Positions 25,141-33,543 are shown, counted from the stretch's first letter. The stretch: 64,000 nt of DNA from Actinoplanes aureus (GCF_015704865.1 NZ_JADQTO010000015.1:1-64000); one strand, 5' to 3'. A program made the numbers and translations. The notes: generated by a model from the letters alone, not told the origin.

Positions 25141-25728
25141 ATGTCGGTGTCCGTGCTTTACATGTCGATGTCGCTCGACGGCTACATCGCGGGACCGAAC
25201 GACGGTCCGGGCAATCCCGGCGGCGACGGCTTCGCGCCGCTGCACGCGTGGTTCCACGGGCCGGACGGGGAGTTCCGCCGGCCCGCCGGAGCGGCCGGGG
25301 AACTGTACGACGCGGCGTTCGCGACCGGCGCCGTGCTCGTCGGGAGGCGCACCGCCGAGCAGGTCGACCACTGGGGCGGCGATCACCACGGCCGGGGCGT
25401 ACCGATCTTCGTGCCCAGTCACCGGCCGCCCGGCCCCACGGTGGCGAACTACCCTCTCGTCACCTACGTGACCGACGGTATCGCCGCCGCGATGGCCCGG
25501 GCCAAGGCCGCCGCCGGGGACCGTGAGGTGCTGGTACACGGCGGATACACCGCCCAGCGGGCGCTCGACGCCGGCGTTCTGGACGAGCTGCAGATCCACC
25601 AGATCCCGGTGCTGTTCGGTGCCGGCCGGCGGCTCTTCGACGGGCTGGCGACCCGCGTCGAGCTGGACGTCATCCGGGTGATCGACACACCGGAGGCCAC
25701 CCACCTGCGCTACCGGGTCCGCCGCTGA
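25141..25728 (+). CDS. Dihydrofolate reductase-like (RibD C-terminal domain) protein
   Basis: 195 residues. ATG 25141 is chosen for GAGGAG 6 bases upstream and the family start SVLYMSMSLDGYIAGPNDG; an in-frame ATG at 25099 overlapping the sigma stop would add 14 unrelated residues. The fold binds NADPH: GAVLVGRRTAEQ and VLVHGGYTAQRALDAG match conserved segments. True folate reduction is unlikely; this family contains many small NADPH reductases of unknown substrate. It lies 38 bp after the SigJ-type gene and probably shares its transcript. Confidence 0.85.
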   Translation: MSVSVLYMSMSLDGYIAGPNDGPGNPGGDGFAPLHAWFHGPDGEFRRPAGAAGELYDAAFATGAVLVGRRTAEQVDHWGGDHHGRGVPIFVPSHRPPGPTVANYPLVTYVTDGIAAAMARAKAAAGDREVLVHGGYTAQRALDAGVLDELQIHQIPVLFGAGRRLFDGLATRVELDVIRVIDTPEATHLRYRVRR

Positions 25729-25766
25729 TCCGCCTCCGGTTGCCGGGGTGCGGCCGACCAGCGACG

Positions 25767-26768
25767 ATGAGCGCGATGGACCCGTACCCAGGTCAGACCC
25801 GGCCGGCCCTCTCGGTGCGGACCCGCGATCCCGACGAGGCACGCGCGGTCTGCGGTGAGCACCTGTACCCGCGATCGATGCGGCTGCTCGAACCGGGCGC
25901 CAGCCTGGACGCCCGGTTCGGGTTCCTGCATCTCGGATCGCTGACCGTGGCCGACGTCCGGTACGGGGCCGCGGTGGCCGGAGTGACCGGGTCGCTGGAC
26001 AGCTACCACCTCAACGTGGCGCAGGCCGGCCGGTTCTGGGCGTGTCAGGGCGGCCGCCCGATCAGTGGCGGTCCGGGCCGTTCCGCCGTGTACCAGCCGG
26101 ACGGCGAGACCGAACTGCACTACGCCAGTGCCGACTGTCACCTGCTCGCCGTCAAGGTGGACCGGCTGGCGCTGGAAGCCCATCTGGGCGCGGTACTCGG
26201 CCGCGACGTCCACGACACGGTCCGGTTGTCGGGTCAGATAGAGGCCGAGGGTGCCGCCGGGCGTACCGTCACCGGTCTGGTGCGCTTCCTGGCGGCGGAG
26301 ATCGGCAACGCCGGCAGCATGTTCTACGAGCCCATCGTGGCGGCACCGCTGGAGGAGGCGCTGCTGACCGCGCTGCTCATGGCCACCGACCACCAGTACC
26401 GCGACCTGCTGCGGGTCCGGGCGCCGTGGCGGCACGCGCCGCGCAGCATCCTGCCCGCGGTGGACGCCATCCACGGCGAGCCCCGGCGGGCGTACACCGC
26501 CGCGGCGCTCGCCGGCATCGCCGGCATCAGCCCGGGCCAGCTGCGGCTGGAGTTCCAGCGGCAGTTCGGGATGGCGCCGATGGCGTACGTCCGGGAGGTG
26601 CGGCTGGTGGCCGCCCGCGCCGACCTCCTCCTCGCCGACCCGAACCACACGTCCGTGTCCGCCGTCGCCCGCCGCTGGGGCTTCTCGCGCCCGGCCGGGT
26701 TCACCGCCCGCTACCAGGCACGTTTCCACGAGTCGCCGGCCGCGGCGCTGCGGCACGAAGGCGCTTGA
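25767..26768 (+). CDS. AraC-family regulator
   Basis: 333 residues from ATG 25767 (an ATG 9 bases on is equally possible; ribosome site weak). N-terminal AraC-binding-like domain (about 20-200, LNVAQAGRFWACQGG) and C-terminal double helix-turn-helix (YTAAALAGIAGISPGQLRLE, then FQRQFGMAPMAYVREVRL and VSAVARRWGFSRPAGFTARY). The pattern PMAYVREVRLVAAR is typical of positive regulators of degradation genes. It starts 38 bp after the DHFR-like gene on the same strand. Target and ligand unknown. Confidence 0.87.
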   Translation: MSAMDPYPGQTRPALSVRTRDPDEARAVCGEHLYPRSMRLLEPGASLDARFGFLHLGSLTVADVRYGAAVAGVTGSLDSYHLNVAQAGRFWACQGGRPISGGPGRSAVYQPDGETELHYASADCHLLAVKVDRLALEAHLGAVLGRDVHDTVRLSGQIEAEGAAGRTVTGLVRFLAAEIGNAGSMFYEPIVAAPLEEALLTALLMATDHQYRDLLRVRAPWRHAPRSILPAVDAIHGEPRRAYTAAALAGIAGISPGQLRLEFQRQFGMAPMAYVREVRLVAARADLLLADPNHTSVSAVARRWGFSRPAGFTARYQARFHESPAAALRHEGA

Positions 26769-26889
26769 CGATCGCCGCGGAAATGCGGAGCGCTAACCGG
26801 ATAGCCCACGCGCACAACAGCTAGCACAGCATGACGATGCGCCTACCCTGTGCGAACGGGGTCACTTGACGCGCGACTGTGGAGAGCGG

Positions 26890-27279
26890 ATGGGAAGGCA
26901 CGTGAGCGACACCGGCTTCGAGAGCTACCTGTTGGCCTACGCACGCCTGGACGAGGCCGACGCGGCCACCGTCGTGGCCACCGCCAGCGCGGGTCACCTG
27001 ACCATCGCCGTCTCCGGCTGCGTCGACGTGCAGGCCTGTTCCACGGTCACCCAGCGGCTGTGCGAGCTCATCGGCGGCTCCGACCACCGGCACGTGGTGC
27101 TCGACCTGTCCGGGGTGGAGTTCTGCGACTGCGCCGGGGTGCGGGCGCTGCTGGCCGTACAGGAGCAGGCCACCGGCGCCGGTGTCACCTGCACGGTCCA
27201 GGGCGTCCGGCCGCACGTGCGCTGGCTGCTCGAGTTCACCGGTGCGGCCCCGATGCTCGGTCTCACCCGCCCGGGGTGA
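26890..27279 (+). CDS. STAS-domain protein without the usual phosphorylation site
   Basis: 129 residues from ATG 26890 (GGAG 6 bases upstream). A single STAS domain: GHLTIAVSGCVDVQAC, VVLDLSGVEFCDCAGVRALL. Anti-sigma-factor antagonists of this class carry D-S-S-G, in which the second serine is phosphorylated by an RsbW/SpoIIAB kinase; here the corresponding residues are D80-C81-A82-G83. The protein therefore cannot be switched off at that position and may bind its anti-sigma partner constitutively, or use the cysteine for redox control. An RsbW-like ATPase is encoded 16 kb away (43669). No kinase is adjacent. Confidence 0.85.
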   Translation: MGRHVSDTGFESYLLAYARLDEADAATVVATASAGHLTIAVSGCVDVQACSTVTQRLCELIGGSDHRHVVLDLSGVEFCDCAGVRALLAVQEQATGAGVTCTVQGVRPHVRWLLEFTGAAPMLGLTRPG

Positions 27280-27314
27280 TGCGCCCGGCCGGCCCCGCGC
27301 GGCAGCCTGAGCCG

Positions 27315-27398
27315 ATGGGCTACCTGATGTGGGGACTGATTCTTCCGGTACTGCTGATCGTGGCCGGCTGGATCACCATCCGGCGCCGCCGGCGCTGA
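27315..27398 (+). CDS. Very small membrane peptide (27 residues)
   Basis: ATG 27315 to TGA 27398 encodes MGYLMWGLILPVLLIVAGW followed by ITI and five arginines. It has one hydrophobic helix and a strongly basic tail, giving an outward N-terminus and cytoplasmic C-terminus. No strong ribosome site is visible (GCAGCCTGAGCC upstream), so it could be noise, but hydrophobic plus poly-Arg composition is unlike random GC-rich sequence. It sits in the 123-bp gap between the STAS gene and the convergent lycopene cyclase. Confidence 0.4.
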   Translation: MGYLMWGLILPVLLIVAGWITIRRRRR

Positions 27399-27402
27399 TC
27401 CG

Positions 27403-28551
27403 CTACCCGCGCAACCGGGCGAACAGGTCGCCGGCGGCCGCCCAGGTCATCGGCAGCAGCGGGGTGGAGGCCATCAGCGCCACCTCCTCGGCCGGGGAGG
27501 TGAGGCCGTCGAGGAAGCGCAGCACCCGCTCCGGCGGGTTGCGGGTGAACAGGCGCTCGAAGAAGGCGGGGGCCGCGACCAGGCCACGATCCCAGGCACG
27601 CAGGGCGACCGCGTCCATCCACATATGCCTCCGGGGGTACGCCGGAGCCGGCACCGGGTCCGAGCCGGCGAGGACCGCACCGGCGATCTGCTCGGCCTGC
27701 CGCCGCATCGCCGAGAAGGTGTACCCGGTCGACGGCCGGGTCGCTCCGCCCGCGGTACCCAGCCGCACCACCCGCGGCGACGGCCGCTGGGCGAACGGGG
27801 CGTCGGTCATCGGGATGGCGCCGTCCTCGACCTTCTCGACGACGAGATCCGGAAGACGCAGAAGCTTCAGGTACGACCGCAGCGCCGTCTCGTAGCCGGC
27901 GTCATCGAGACGCGCCGGCGAGAACTCGGTGTACTCGATCAGCGCGGACCGCGGCCCGGTCGGCAGCACGTAGCCGAAGGACACCCCACGGGCGGGCTGC
28001 GGGGTGCGGAAGTCCATCAGGATCGCCGAGCCCGGGTCGAAGACGTCCGCCTCGGCACGCACCCACCAGCCGCGGAAGTGTTGCAGCCAGAACGTGCGCC
28101 CGGGACGCTCCGGGGCGGCGGGGCGGGAGTCCAGCGCCCACTTCGCGCGTACGATCGCGGCGCCGTCTCCGTCACGCACCGTGACTTCCGTGCCATCGTC
28201 GTCGAGCGCGGCCGCGCTCGCGCTGATGCCCCGGACGCCCAGCCTGGCCGCGGCCTCCCCGGCACGCTGAAAGATGGGCCCGGACTGCACCATGGCGTAC
28301 CGCATCGGGCCGAGGTCCAGCCGCCGGGCACCGCCCGGGCCGTAGAGATCGACCCGGGGCCAGGCGGCGTCCAGGATCGGGTCGAGATCGTCGCGCGGCC
28401 CGGTCCAGAACGCCCAGGTGCGGTGATGGCCGTGGGTGACGTCGGGGTCCACCGTGGCGATCCGCAGCCCGCCCACCCCACGCCGATCCAGCGCGCTGAG
28501 CAGCAACGACGTGGCGCCGCCATATCCGATCAGGGCAAGGTCGACGTCCAC
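27403..28551 (-). CDS. crtY: Lycopene beta-cyclase family protein
   Basis: 382 residues from the GTG at 28551; the long frame upstream is the shadow of the S9 peptidase gene. N-terminal flavin-binding segment LALIGYGGATSLLLSALD, then HRTWAFW, YAMVQSG, HFRGWWVRAEADVFD (starting at QHFRGW) and LPTGPRSALIEYTEFSP, all characteristic of bacterial CrtY/CrtL cyclases. It would form beta-ionone rings on lycopene in the membrane. No other carotenoid gene (crtE, crtB, crtI) is in the window, so it either completes a pathway encoded elsewhere or acts on another polyene. Confidence 0.88.
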   Translation of the reverse strand: MDVDLALIGYGGATSLLLSALDRRGVGGLRIATVDPDVTHGHHRTWAFWTGPRDDLDPILDAAWPRVDLYGPGGARRLDLGPMRYAMVQSGPIFQRAGEAAARLGVRGISASAAALDDDGTEVTVRDGDGAAIVRAKWALDSRPAAPERPGRTFWLQHFRGWWVRAEADVFDPGSAILMDFRTPQPARGVSFGYVLPTGPRSALIEYTEFSPARLDDAGYETALRSYLKLLRLPDLVVEKVEDGAIPMTDAPFAQRPSPRVVRLGTAGGATRPSTGYTFSAMRRQAEQIAGAVLAGSDPVPAPAYPRRHMWMDAVALRAWDRGLVAAPAFFERLFTRNPPERVLRFLDGLTSPAEEVALMASTPLLPMTWAAAGDLFARLRG

Positions 28552-28632
28552 CGCGCAAGTATGACGGCCGCGGCCCGCCACGGCGCGTCGAGCCCTTTCC
28601 CTCGCACCCGGGCATGCGGAAGGGTGGGCGGC

Positions 28633-30681
28633 ATGACTTCGTCGATTCCGGGGCTCGTCGCCCGCACCCAGGGATTCACGCTCGGTCTCGCTCACCACGT
28701 CACCGTCTCGCCGGACGGTTCGCGGGTGCTCTTCCTGCGCACGCGCGGTGGCGAGGACCCGGTGGGCAACCTCTGGGCGTACGAGGTCGCGACCGGCCAG
28801 GAACGGCTGCTCGTCGACGCGGCGGTGCTGGGCGGTGACGCCGCCGCCCCGCTCTCCGAACGGGAGAAGGCGCGGCGTGAGCGCGCCCGGGACCGGTCGG
28901 CCGGCATCGGCTCCTACGCCACCGACGCGGACGTACGCACGGCCGTCTTCACCATCGGCGGCCGGCTGTACGCCGTCGACGTGGCCAGCGCCGAAGTGAC
29001 CGACCTGGACGCCGCGGAACCGGCGGCCGCGGCGCGGATCGACCCCACCGGGCGGACCGTCGCCTACGTCCGCGACGCCGAACTGCGGGTGATCGGGCGC
29101 GACGGCAAGGACGACCGCCCCCTGGCCGGCCCGGACCACCCCGAGGTGACCTGGGGCCTGCCGGAACACGAGGCCTCCGAGTCGATGGACCGCTTCGACG
29201 GCTTCTGGTGGGCGCCGGACGGCCGTAGCCTGGTCGCCGCCCGGGTGGACAACTCGCCGGTGCGGGTCTGGTACATCAGCGACCCGGCCCACCCGGAGCG
29301 GCCGCCGACCGCGCTGCGCTACCCGGCCGCGGGCACCCCGAACGCGGACGTGAGCCTGCACGTCCTGGGCCTGGACGGCAGCCGCACGCCGATCGAGTGG
29401 GACCGGGCGGCCTTCGAGTACGTGACCCGGGTGGTCTGGGACGCGTACGGACTCCTCGTCGTCGTGCAGAACCGGCCGCAGACCGTGATGCGGATCCTCA
29501 CCGCCGACCCGTCGACCGGGCGGACCACCGTGCTGCGCGAGGACACCGACCCGGACTGGACCACGATCGTTCAGGGCGTACCCGCCCACACCGTCTCCGG
29601 CGCCCTGCTGTGGACGGTCGACGACGGCGACACCCGGCGCCTCACCGCCGACGGCCTCCCGGTCACCCCGCCGGGCCTGCAGATGGAGGAACTGCTCTCC
29701 GTCGACGGCGACACCGTGTTGTTCGCCGGCCGCCAGGAACCCGCCGAACGCCACCTGTGGACCTGGTCCGCCGCCGAGGGCCCGGTCCGGATCACCCACA
29801 CGCCCGGGCTGCACAGCGGGCGCCGCGCGGGCGGACTCACCGTCGTCGACGCCCGGACCCCGGAGGACGAGACGGTCACCGTACGCGGGCACCGCCTGCG
29901 CGGATTCGCCACCACACCGCCGATCCGCCCGATCGTCCAGTTGCTCAAGCTCGGCGAACGCGAGTTGCGTACCGCGGTGCTCTTCCCGACCGGCCACGAG
30001 CCCGGCGCGGCCCGGCTCCCGGTGCTGATGGACCCGTACGGCGGCTCCGCCGCACAGCGCGCCGTCGCCGCCCGCTCCCGCTACTGGGCCTCTCAGTGGT
30101 TCGCCGACCAGGGTTTCGCGGTGCTGGTCGCGGACGGCCGCGGCACGCCCGGCCGCGGCCCCCGCTGGGAACGCGCCCGCGGCGCCGACCACGCCACCCC
30201 GCGCCTGCAGGACCAGGTCGACGCCCTGCACGCCGCCGCCGACCGCTTCAGCGACCTGGACCTGGAGCACGTCGGCATCCGCGGCTGGTCCGCCGGCGGC
30301 TACCTGGCGGCCCTGGCGGTCCTGCGCCGCCCCGACGTCTTCCACGCCGCCATAGCCGGCGCGCCGGTCACCGACATGCTGCTGTACAGCTCACACTGGC
30401 AGGAACGCACCCGCGGCCTCCCGGCCGACAACCCCGACGGCTACGCCGCCGGCTCCCTGATCACGGACGCCCCCAACCTGCGGCGTCCGCTGCTGCTGAT
30501 CCACGGCCTGCTCGACGACAACGTGCTGCCCGTACACACCATGAAACTCTCCGCCGCCCTGCTGGCCGCCGGCCGCCCGCACACCGTCCTCCCCCTACCC
30601 GGAGCCACCCACCAGGGCGGCACCGTCGAGCGGTTGTGGGAGTTCGAACTCGCCTTCCTCCGCCAATCCCTAGCCACCTGA
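28633..30681 (+). CDS. S9-family prolyl peptidase (dipeptidyl-peptidase IV-like)
   Basis: 682 residues from ATG 28633. N-terminal beta-propeller (about 20-420) with the DPP IV glutamate segment and FDGFWWAPDGRSLVAARVD; C-terminal alpha/beta-hydrolase (about 440-682) with nucleophile in GIRGWSAGGYLAAL, the aspartate in LIHGLLDDNV and histidine in LPGATHQGG. The common GWSYGG is GWSAGG here. No signal peptide, so it probably acts on short proline-containing peptides in the cytoplasm. The gene diverges from lycopene cyclase with 81 bp between and is followed by a repeat island. Confidence 0.92.
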   Translation: MTSSIPGLVARTQGFTLGLAHHVTVSPDGSRVLFLRTRGGEDPVGNLWAYEVATGQERLLVDAAVLGGDAAAPLSEREKARRERARDRSAGIGSYATDADVRTAVFTIGGRLYAVDVASAEVTDLDAAEPAAAARIDPTGRTVAYVRDAELRVIGRDGKDDRPLAGPDHPEVTWGLPEHEASESMDRFDGFWWAPDGRSLVAARVDNSPVRVWYISDPAHPERPPTALRYPAAGTPNADVSLHVLGLDGSRTPIEWDRAAFEYVTRVVWDAYGLLVVVQNRPQTVMRILTADPSTGRTTVLREDTDPDWTTIVQGVPAHTVSGALLWTVDDGDTRRLTADGLPVTPPGLQMEELLSVDGDTVLFAGRQEPAERHLWTWSAAEGPVRITHTPGLHSGRRAGGLTVVDARTPEDETVTVRGHRLRGFATTPPIRPIVQLLKLGERELRTAVLFPTGHEPGAARLPVLMDPYGGSAAQRAVAARSRYWASQWFADQGFAVLVADGRGTPGRGPRWERARGADHATPRLQDQVDALHAAADRFSDLDLEHVGIRGWSAGGYLAALAVLRRPDVFHAAIAGAPVTDMLLYSSHWQERTRGLPADNPDGYAAGSLITDAPNLRRPLLLIHGLLDDNVLPVHTMKLSAALLAAGRPHTVLPLPGATHQGGTVERLWEFELAFLRQSLAT

Positions 30682-30784
30682 CCCCATCTCCGGCCCGAGA
30701 TCCCTTTGCCGAGCCCGCCGGACCGCATCTCGCGGTCAGCCCTCACCCTCAGCTGCCCGCGATCCGGTGGCCGAGGTTTGCTTA

Positions 30785-30907
30785 CCGGTCCCGCTCCCTC
30801 GAGGTACGCGTGACCGGCCGTTCCCGCAGGAACGGCTCCGTCCCCGCTCTCCCCACGCGAGCAGGCCGCAAGTCGCGGCACCAGCGCGGCCGCCGGGAAA
30901 CGGCACG
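30785..30907 (-). repeat. Repeat B, copy 2 (reverse)
   Basis: Reverse-strand copy of repeat B, the best match to copy 1. Read on the minus strand it carries GAGAGCGGGGACGG, then a perfect hairpin CCGTTCC-TGCG-GGAACGG, then CCGGTCACGC paired with GCGGGACCGG (one mismatch). It lies 103 bp after the peptidase stop, at the start of a 1.06-kb region with no gene. Confidence 0.75.
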
Positions 30908-31085
30908 GGCGAACACGACTGCGGCGAGCCCGCGCTCCGCCGGCTGGCTCCTCGCGGCCGATCACGAACCGTCAGGCGCCTTGGCCGAGCACGACCGGCA
31001 GGCGGCCGCAGGTCCAGCCCGCTGAGCCGAACGAGCCAGCTCGCCGATCCCACATGCTGAACTCGCGGCCCACCCCCAGGTCTAC

Positions 31086-31207
31086 AGAGCCTTCGTGGTC
31101 AGGGTCTTGTCCCGCCCAACGTGAGCGTTGTCTTGAGGCCGTTGAGACAGCCTTTGAGCGCGGGCCAAGCAAGATCACCGCTTGGGAACTCTGACTACGG
31201 AAGCCCT
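31086..31207 (-). repeat. Repeat A, copy 2 (complete)
   Basis: Reverse-orientation, apparently full-length copy of repeat A. Its left end CTTCGTGGTCAGGGTCTTGT corresponds to the inverted right end of copy 4, and its right end (AAGATCACCGCTTGG to GGAAGCCCTC) is the inverse of the left end of copy 4 at 50885. The core TTGTCTTGAGGCCGTTGAGACAG is conserved. It directly precedes copy 3. Confidence 0.8.
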
Positions 31208-31210
31208 CGA

Positions 31211-31312
31211 GGACAGCTTTCGTGGTCGGGGTCCAGGTGGTGATCTTGTCCGGCCCACACTCAACGCTGTCTCAACGGCCTCAAGACAACGCTCACGTTG
31301 GGCCCGAGAAAA
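31211..31312 (+). repeat. Repeat A, copy 3
   Basis: Runs from GGACAGCTTTCGTGGTCGGG through the core CTGTCTCAACGGCCTCAAGA to CTCACGTTGGGCCCGAGAAA. Three bases separate it from copy 2, so the two form an adjacent pair. Its left end matches the right end of copy 4 in inverted sense, indicating that both ends of the element share an inverted terminal repeat. Confidence 0.78.
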
Positions 31313-31368
31313 CCCGGCCGGCGGGCCCTGACCGCGAAGGCCCTCCAGCTGGCGCGGGGGCGCACGCC

Positions 31369-31474
31369 ACCCGGCGCCCGTAGCGGGCCTGCGTGACGGC
31401 TGGGCGGGCCGAGCCGTCGGTGACGCGCGCTACCCGGCGCCCGTAGCGGGCCTGCGTGACGGCTGGGCGGGCCG
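31369..31474 (+). repeat. Direct repeat, two 43-bp copies in the gene-free island
   Basis: ACCCGGCGCCCGTAGCGGGC and the bases after it (31369-31411) recur at 31432-31474, 63 bp further on, with no difference seen over 43 bp. Each copy contains the hairpin-forming GCGCCCGTAGCGGGC-like segment. The region has no supported gene in any frame. It lies between repeat A copy 3 and repeat B copy 3. Confidence 0.75.
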
Positions 31475-31626
31475 GGCTGGCGCTGAGGCACGTTGTGCGC
31501 CTGGCTCGCGTGCGTCGGCTACGGCTCGGCTCGCCTGGCCGGCGCCGGCGATCGGCGCCGGCGCGGTGCGGTGCGGTGTGCCGCGAGTGGGCGCTTGGCC
31601 GGCCGGCGTGCCGGCGTGCGTGCCTG

Positions 31627-31736
31627 CGTGCCTGGGCCCGGCGGTCGCGGTGGGGCCGGGCGCAGGCGGCCGGCTCGCGCGGGAGAGCGGGGACGGTCCG
31701 AATTGGCGTGACGGCGTGTGCGCGTACCTCGAGAAT
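31627..31736 (+). repeat. Repeat B, copy 3 (diverged)
   Basis: Shares with the other copies GGCCCGGCGGTCGCGGTGGG, GGGAGAGCGGGGACGG and GCGTACCTCGAGAATG. The terminal hairpin is weaker than in copies 2 and 4. It ends 10 bases before the stop of the reductase gene on the minus strand, so in that gene's transcript it would follow the stop codon at once. Confidence 0.6.
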
Positions 31737-31746
31737 GTCAGCGCCG

Positions 31747-32286
31747 TCAGGTGCGGACGCCGTAGGTGGCTAGGACGGCGCCCGAAGGGGTGCCTTTGAC
31801 CTGGGTGAGGGTCAGGCGGCGGGTGGGGTCGCCGTCGGCGAACAGTTTGCGGCCGACGCCCAGCAGGGTGGGTGAGATGACCAGCTGGAGTTCGTCGACC
31901 AGGTCGGCGGCCAGCAGGGTACGGGCCAGCTGGATGCTGCCGTGGATGCCGATGTCGGCGCCGGGCTGGGTTTTCAGGTTGCGGACGAACCGCTCGGCCG
32001 GCGTCTCGACGACTGTCGTGCCGGGCCAGGGTACGTCCGGTTCGGTCGCGGTGAAGACGTATTTGGGGACGCTGTTGATGAAGTCGGCGAAGGGCTGTAC
32101 ATCCGCGGTCGGCCAGTGCGGTGCCCACTCGTCGTAGGTGCGGCGGCCGAGGAGCACCGCGTCCTGGGTGCCGATGACCCGGGCCAGGTTGGCGTCCATC
32201 GCCTCGTCCCAGTCGAACACGTATCTGTCCGGGGATTCCGCGACGCCGTCGGCCGACAGCAGCGCGTAGAGCACGACCTTGCGCAT
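31747..32286 (-). CDS. Dihydrofolate reductase-like (RibD C-terminal domain) protein
   Basis: 179 residues, MRKVVLYALLSADGVAESPD start, then QDAVLLGRRTYDEWAPHWP, IGIHGSIQLARTLLAADLVD and LVISPTLLGVGRKLF, the NADPH-binding pattern of this reductase family. Distinct in sequence from the similar protein at 25141. Function unknown; many members are stress- or sigma-factor-linked. It lies 67 bp downstream of cbiN on the same strand, in a place where cbiQ and cbiO would be expected, but is unrelated to them. Confidence 0.85.
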   Translation of the reverse strand: MRKVVLYALLSADGVAESPDRYVFDWDEAMDANLARVIGTQDAVLLGRRTYDEWAPHWPTADVQPFADFINSVPKYVFTATEPDVPWPGTTVVETPAERFVRNLKTQPGADIGIHGSIQLARTLLAADLVDELQLVISPTLLGVGRKLFADGDPTRRLTLTQVKGTPSGAVLATYGVRT

Positions 32287-32353
32287 GGGATCTCCTCCTC
32301 GATCAAGTCAGCTGAGGTAGGACTGATCCGCATGCGCGAAGTCATCGGTTCGT

Positions 32354-32698
32354 TCAGGACACCTTGTCGCGACGCCGGACCAGCCAGAACAGGCCGCCGC
32401 CGAGGGCGAAGGTGAGCGCGACGCCGAGGATGCCGGAGAGGCCGGTCGACAGGTACTCGTTGTCGATGCCGCGGATGCCGTAGTCGGCGAGCGGGCTGTC
32501 GCCGAGCTGGTGGGCGGCTTCCTGCTGGGCCATGCAGGTGCCGCCGGTGATCTCGTCGTCGGCGTTGAAGGTGCAGCCCTCGCGGGCCGCGTAGTCCAGG
32601 CCGTCGGGGCTGCCCGAGGCGAAGCTGGACACCACCCCGGCCAGCAGCGCCGCGACGAGCAGGCCGGCCGCGATGAACCATCCCAGTCGCTTGCTCAC
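32354..32698 (-). CDS. cbiN: Metal ECF transporter small component CbiN
   Basis: 114 residues from the GTG at 32698 that overlaps the cbiM stop. Two membrane helices (about 6-28 and 88-108) enclose an extracytoplasmic loop with FASGSPDGLDYAAREG and SPLADYGI, the typical CbiN/PDGLE-type composition. With CbiM it forms the metal-binding core of cobalt/nickel ECF importers. The loop also carries two cysteines (C50 and C61 region) not usual in CbiN. The ATPase (CbiO) and transmembrane coupling (CbiQ) genes are not next to it. Confidence 0.85.
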   Translation of the reverse strand: MSKRLGWFIAAGLLVAALLAGVVSSFASGSPDGLDYAAREGCTFNADDEITGGTCMAQQEAAHQLGDSPLADYGIRGIDNEYLSTGLSGILGVALTFALGGGLFWLVRRRDKVS

Positions 32699-33405
32699 GC
32701 GGTCACTCCCTCGGGCTTCTTGTGGACGGCGGGCCGGGTGGTGCGGTAGCGGCGCAGGGCGTAGACCAGGTCCGGGCGTACCCGCGCGACGGTAACCACG
32801 GTGGTGGCGGCGATCAGGCCCTCGCCGATGCCGATCAGCACGTGCACACCGGCCATGGTTCCGGCGATCCCGGCCAGGGACAGCTCGGTGGTGCCGCCCA
32901 GCGCGTACTGCCCGACGAAGCCCATCGCGGCGACCACCACGCCGATGACCGAGGCGATCAGGGCGGTGGCGCCGAGCCCGGCCGGGCTCTTCGGCAGGAT
33001 CCGCAGCAGGGCGGCGACCAGCAGGTACGCCACCGCGGTGCCGAGGATCGCCATGTTGAAGACGTTCAGCCCGATGGCGGTCAGGCCACCGTCGGCGAAG
33101 AGCAGGCACTGCACGATCAGCACGGTCGCCACACACAGCGCGCCGACCCACGGACCGACCAGGATCACGGCCAGGGTGCCGCCGAGCAGGTGGCCGGAGA
33201 CGCCGGGCAGAACCTGGAAGTTGAGCATCTGCACGGCGAAGATGAACGCCGCGACCAGCCCCGCCATCGGCGCCAGCCGATCGTCCAGGTCGGCGCGGGC
33301 CTTGCTCACGCAGACCGCGAGCGCGATCGCCGAGACGGCGAGAAAAAGGACCGAGACCGGTCCGTTGATGATGCCGTTGGCGATGTGCATCGATTGCACA
33401 TCCAT
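32695..33405 (-). CDS. cbiM: Metal ECF transporter S component CbiM
   Basis: 236 residues from the ATG at 33405, which has GGGAGGG 3 bases upstream. Seven hydrophobic segments; MHIANGIINGPVS, FAVQMLNFQVLPGVSGHLLG and GPWVGALCVATVLIVQCLLF are typical. In studied CbiM proteins the extreme N-terminus Met-His provides metal ligands; that sequence begins at the sixth codon here (ATG 33390), so either the true start is 33390 or the N-terminus differs. It diverges from a COG0523 metallochaperone whose upstream region contains a Zur-like box, which raises the question whether the metal is cobalt, nickel or zinc. Confidence 0.88.
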   Translation of the reverse strand: MDVQSMHIANGIINGPVSVLFLAVSAIALAVCVSKARADLDDRLAPMAGLVAAFIFAVQMLNFQVLPGVSGHLLGGTLAVILVGPWVGALCVATVLIVQCLLFADGGLTAIGLNVFNMAILGTAVAYLLVAALLRILPKSPAGLGATALIASVIGVVVAAMGFVGQYALGGTTELSLAGIAGTMAGVHVLIGIGEGLIAATTVVTVARVRPDLVYALRRYRTTRPAVHKKPEGVTA

Positions 33406-33515
33406 ACGCCCTCCCCGGGTGGCGGGAGCCGTTGCTCCTCTACCCGGGAGCATAGGAGAACGGTTGGCTATTGCAAATATGTGGCAGGTAACACCACCCG
33501 TGGCGCGCTTTACAA

Positions 33516-33530
33516 TGAAAATCGTTTCCA
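33516..33530. promoter_or_regulatory. Zur-like operator
   Basis: TGAAAATCGTTTCCA, on the minus strand TGGAAACGATTTTCA, close to the actinobacterial Zur consensus TGAAAACGATTTTCA. It is 13 bases before the GTG of the COG0523 gene and 110 bp before cbiM. Nearby AT-rich sequence (TATTGCAAATATG, about 33469-33481) is a second candidate dyad. Repression by zinc of the chaperone, possibly also of cbiMN, would follow. Confidence 0.65.
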
Positions 33531-33543
33531 ACAAGATAGGAGG

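Noticed and set aside
27403..28551. Carotenoid biosynthetic cluster
   Set aside because: Only a cyclase is present; no crtE, crtB or crtI nearby.
27403..30345. A 980-codon minus-strand frame
   Set aside because: Only its last 382 codons (lycopene cyclase) are real; the rest is antisense to the S9 peptidase.
31369..31474. CRISPR array
   Set aside because: Only two repeat units with a 20-base spacer and no cas genes.
31430..32128. A minus-strand frame crossing the repeat island and reductase gene
   Set aside because: The part in the island is R/A/P/G-rich and repetitive, and the rest is the shadow of the reductase.
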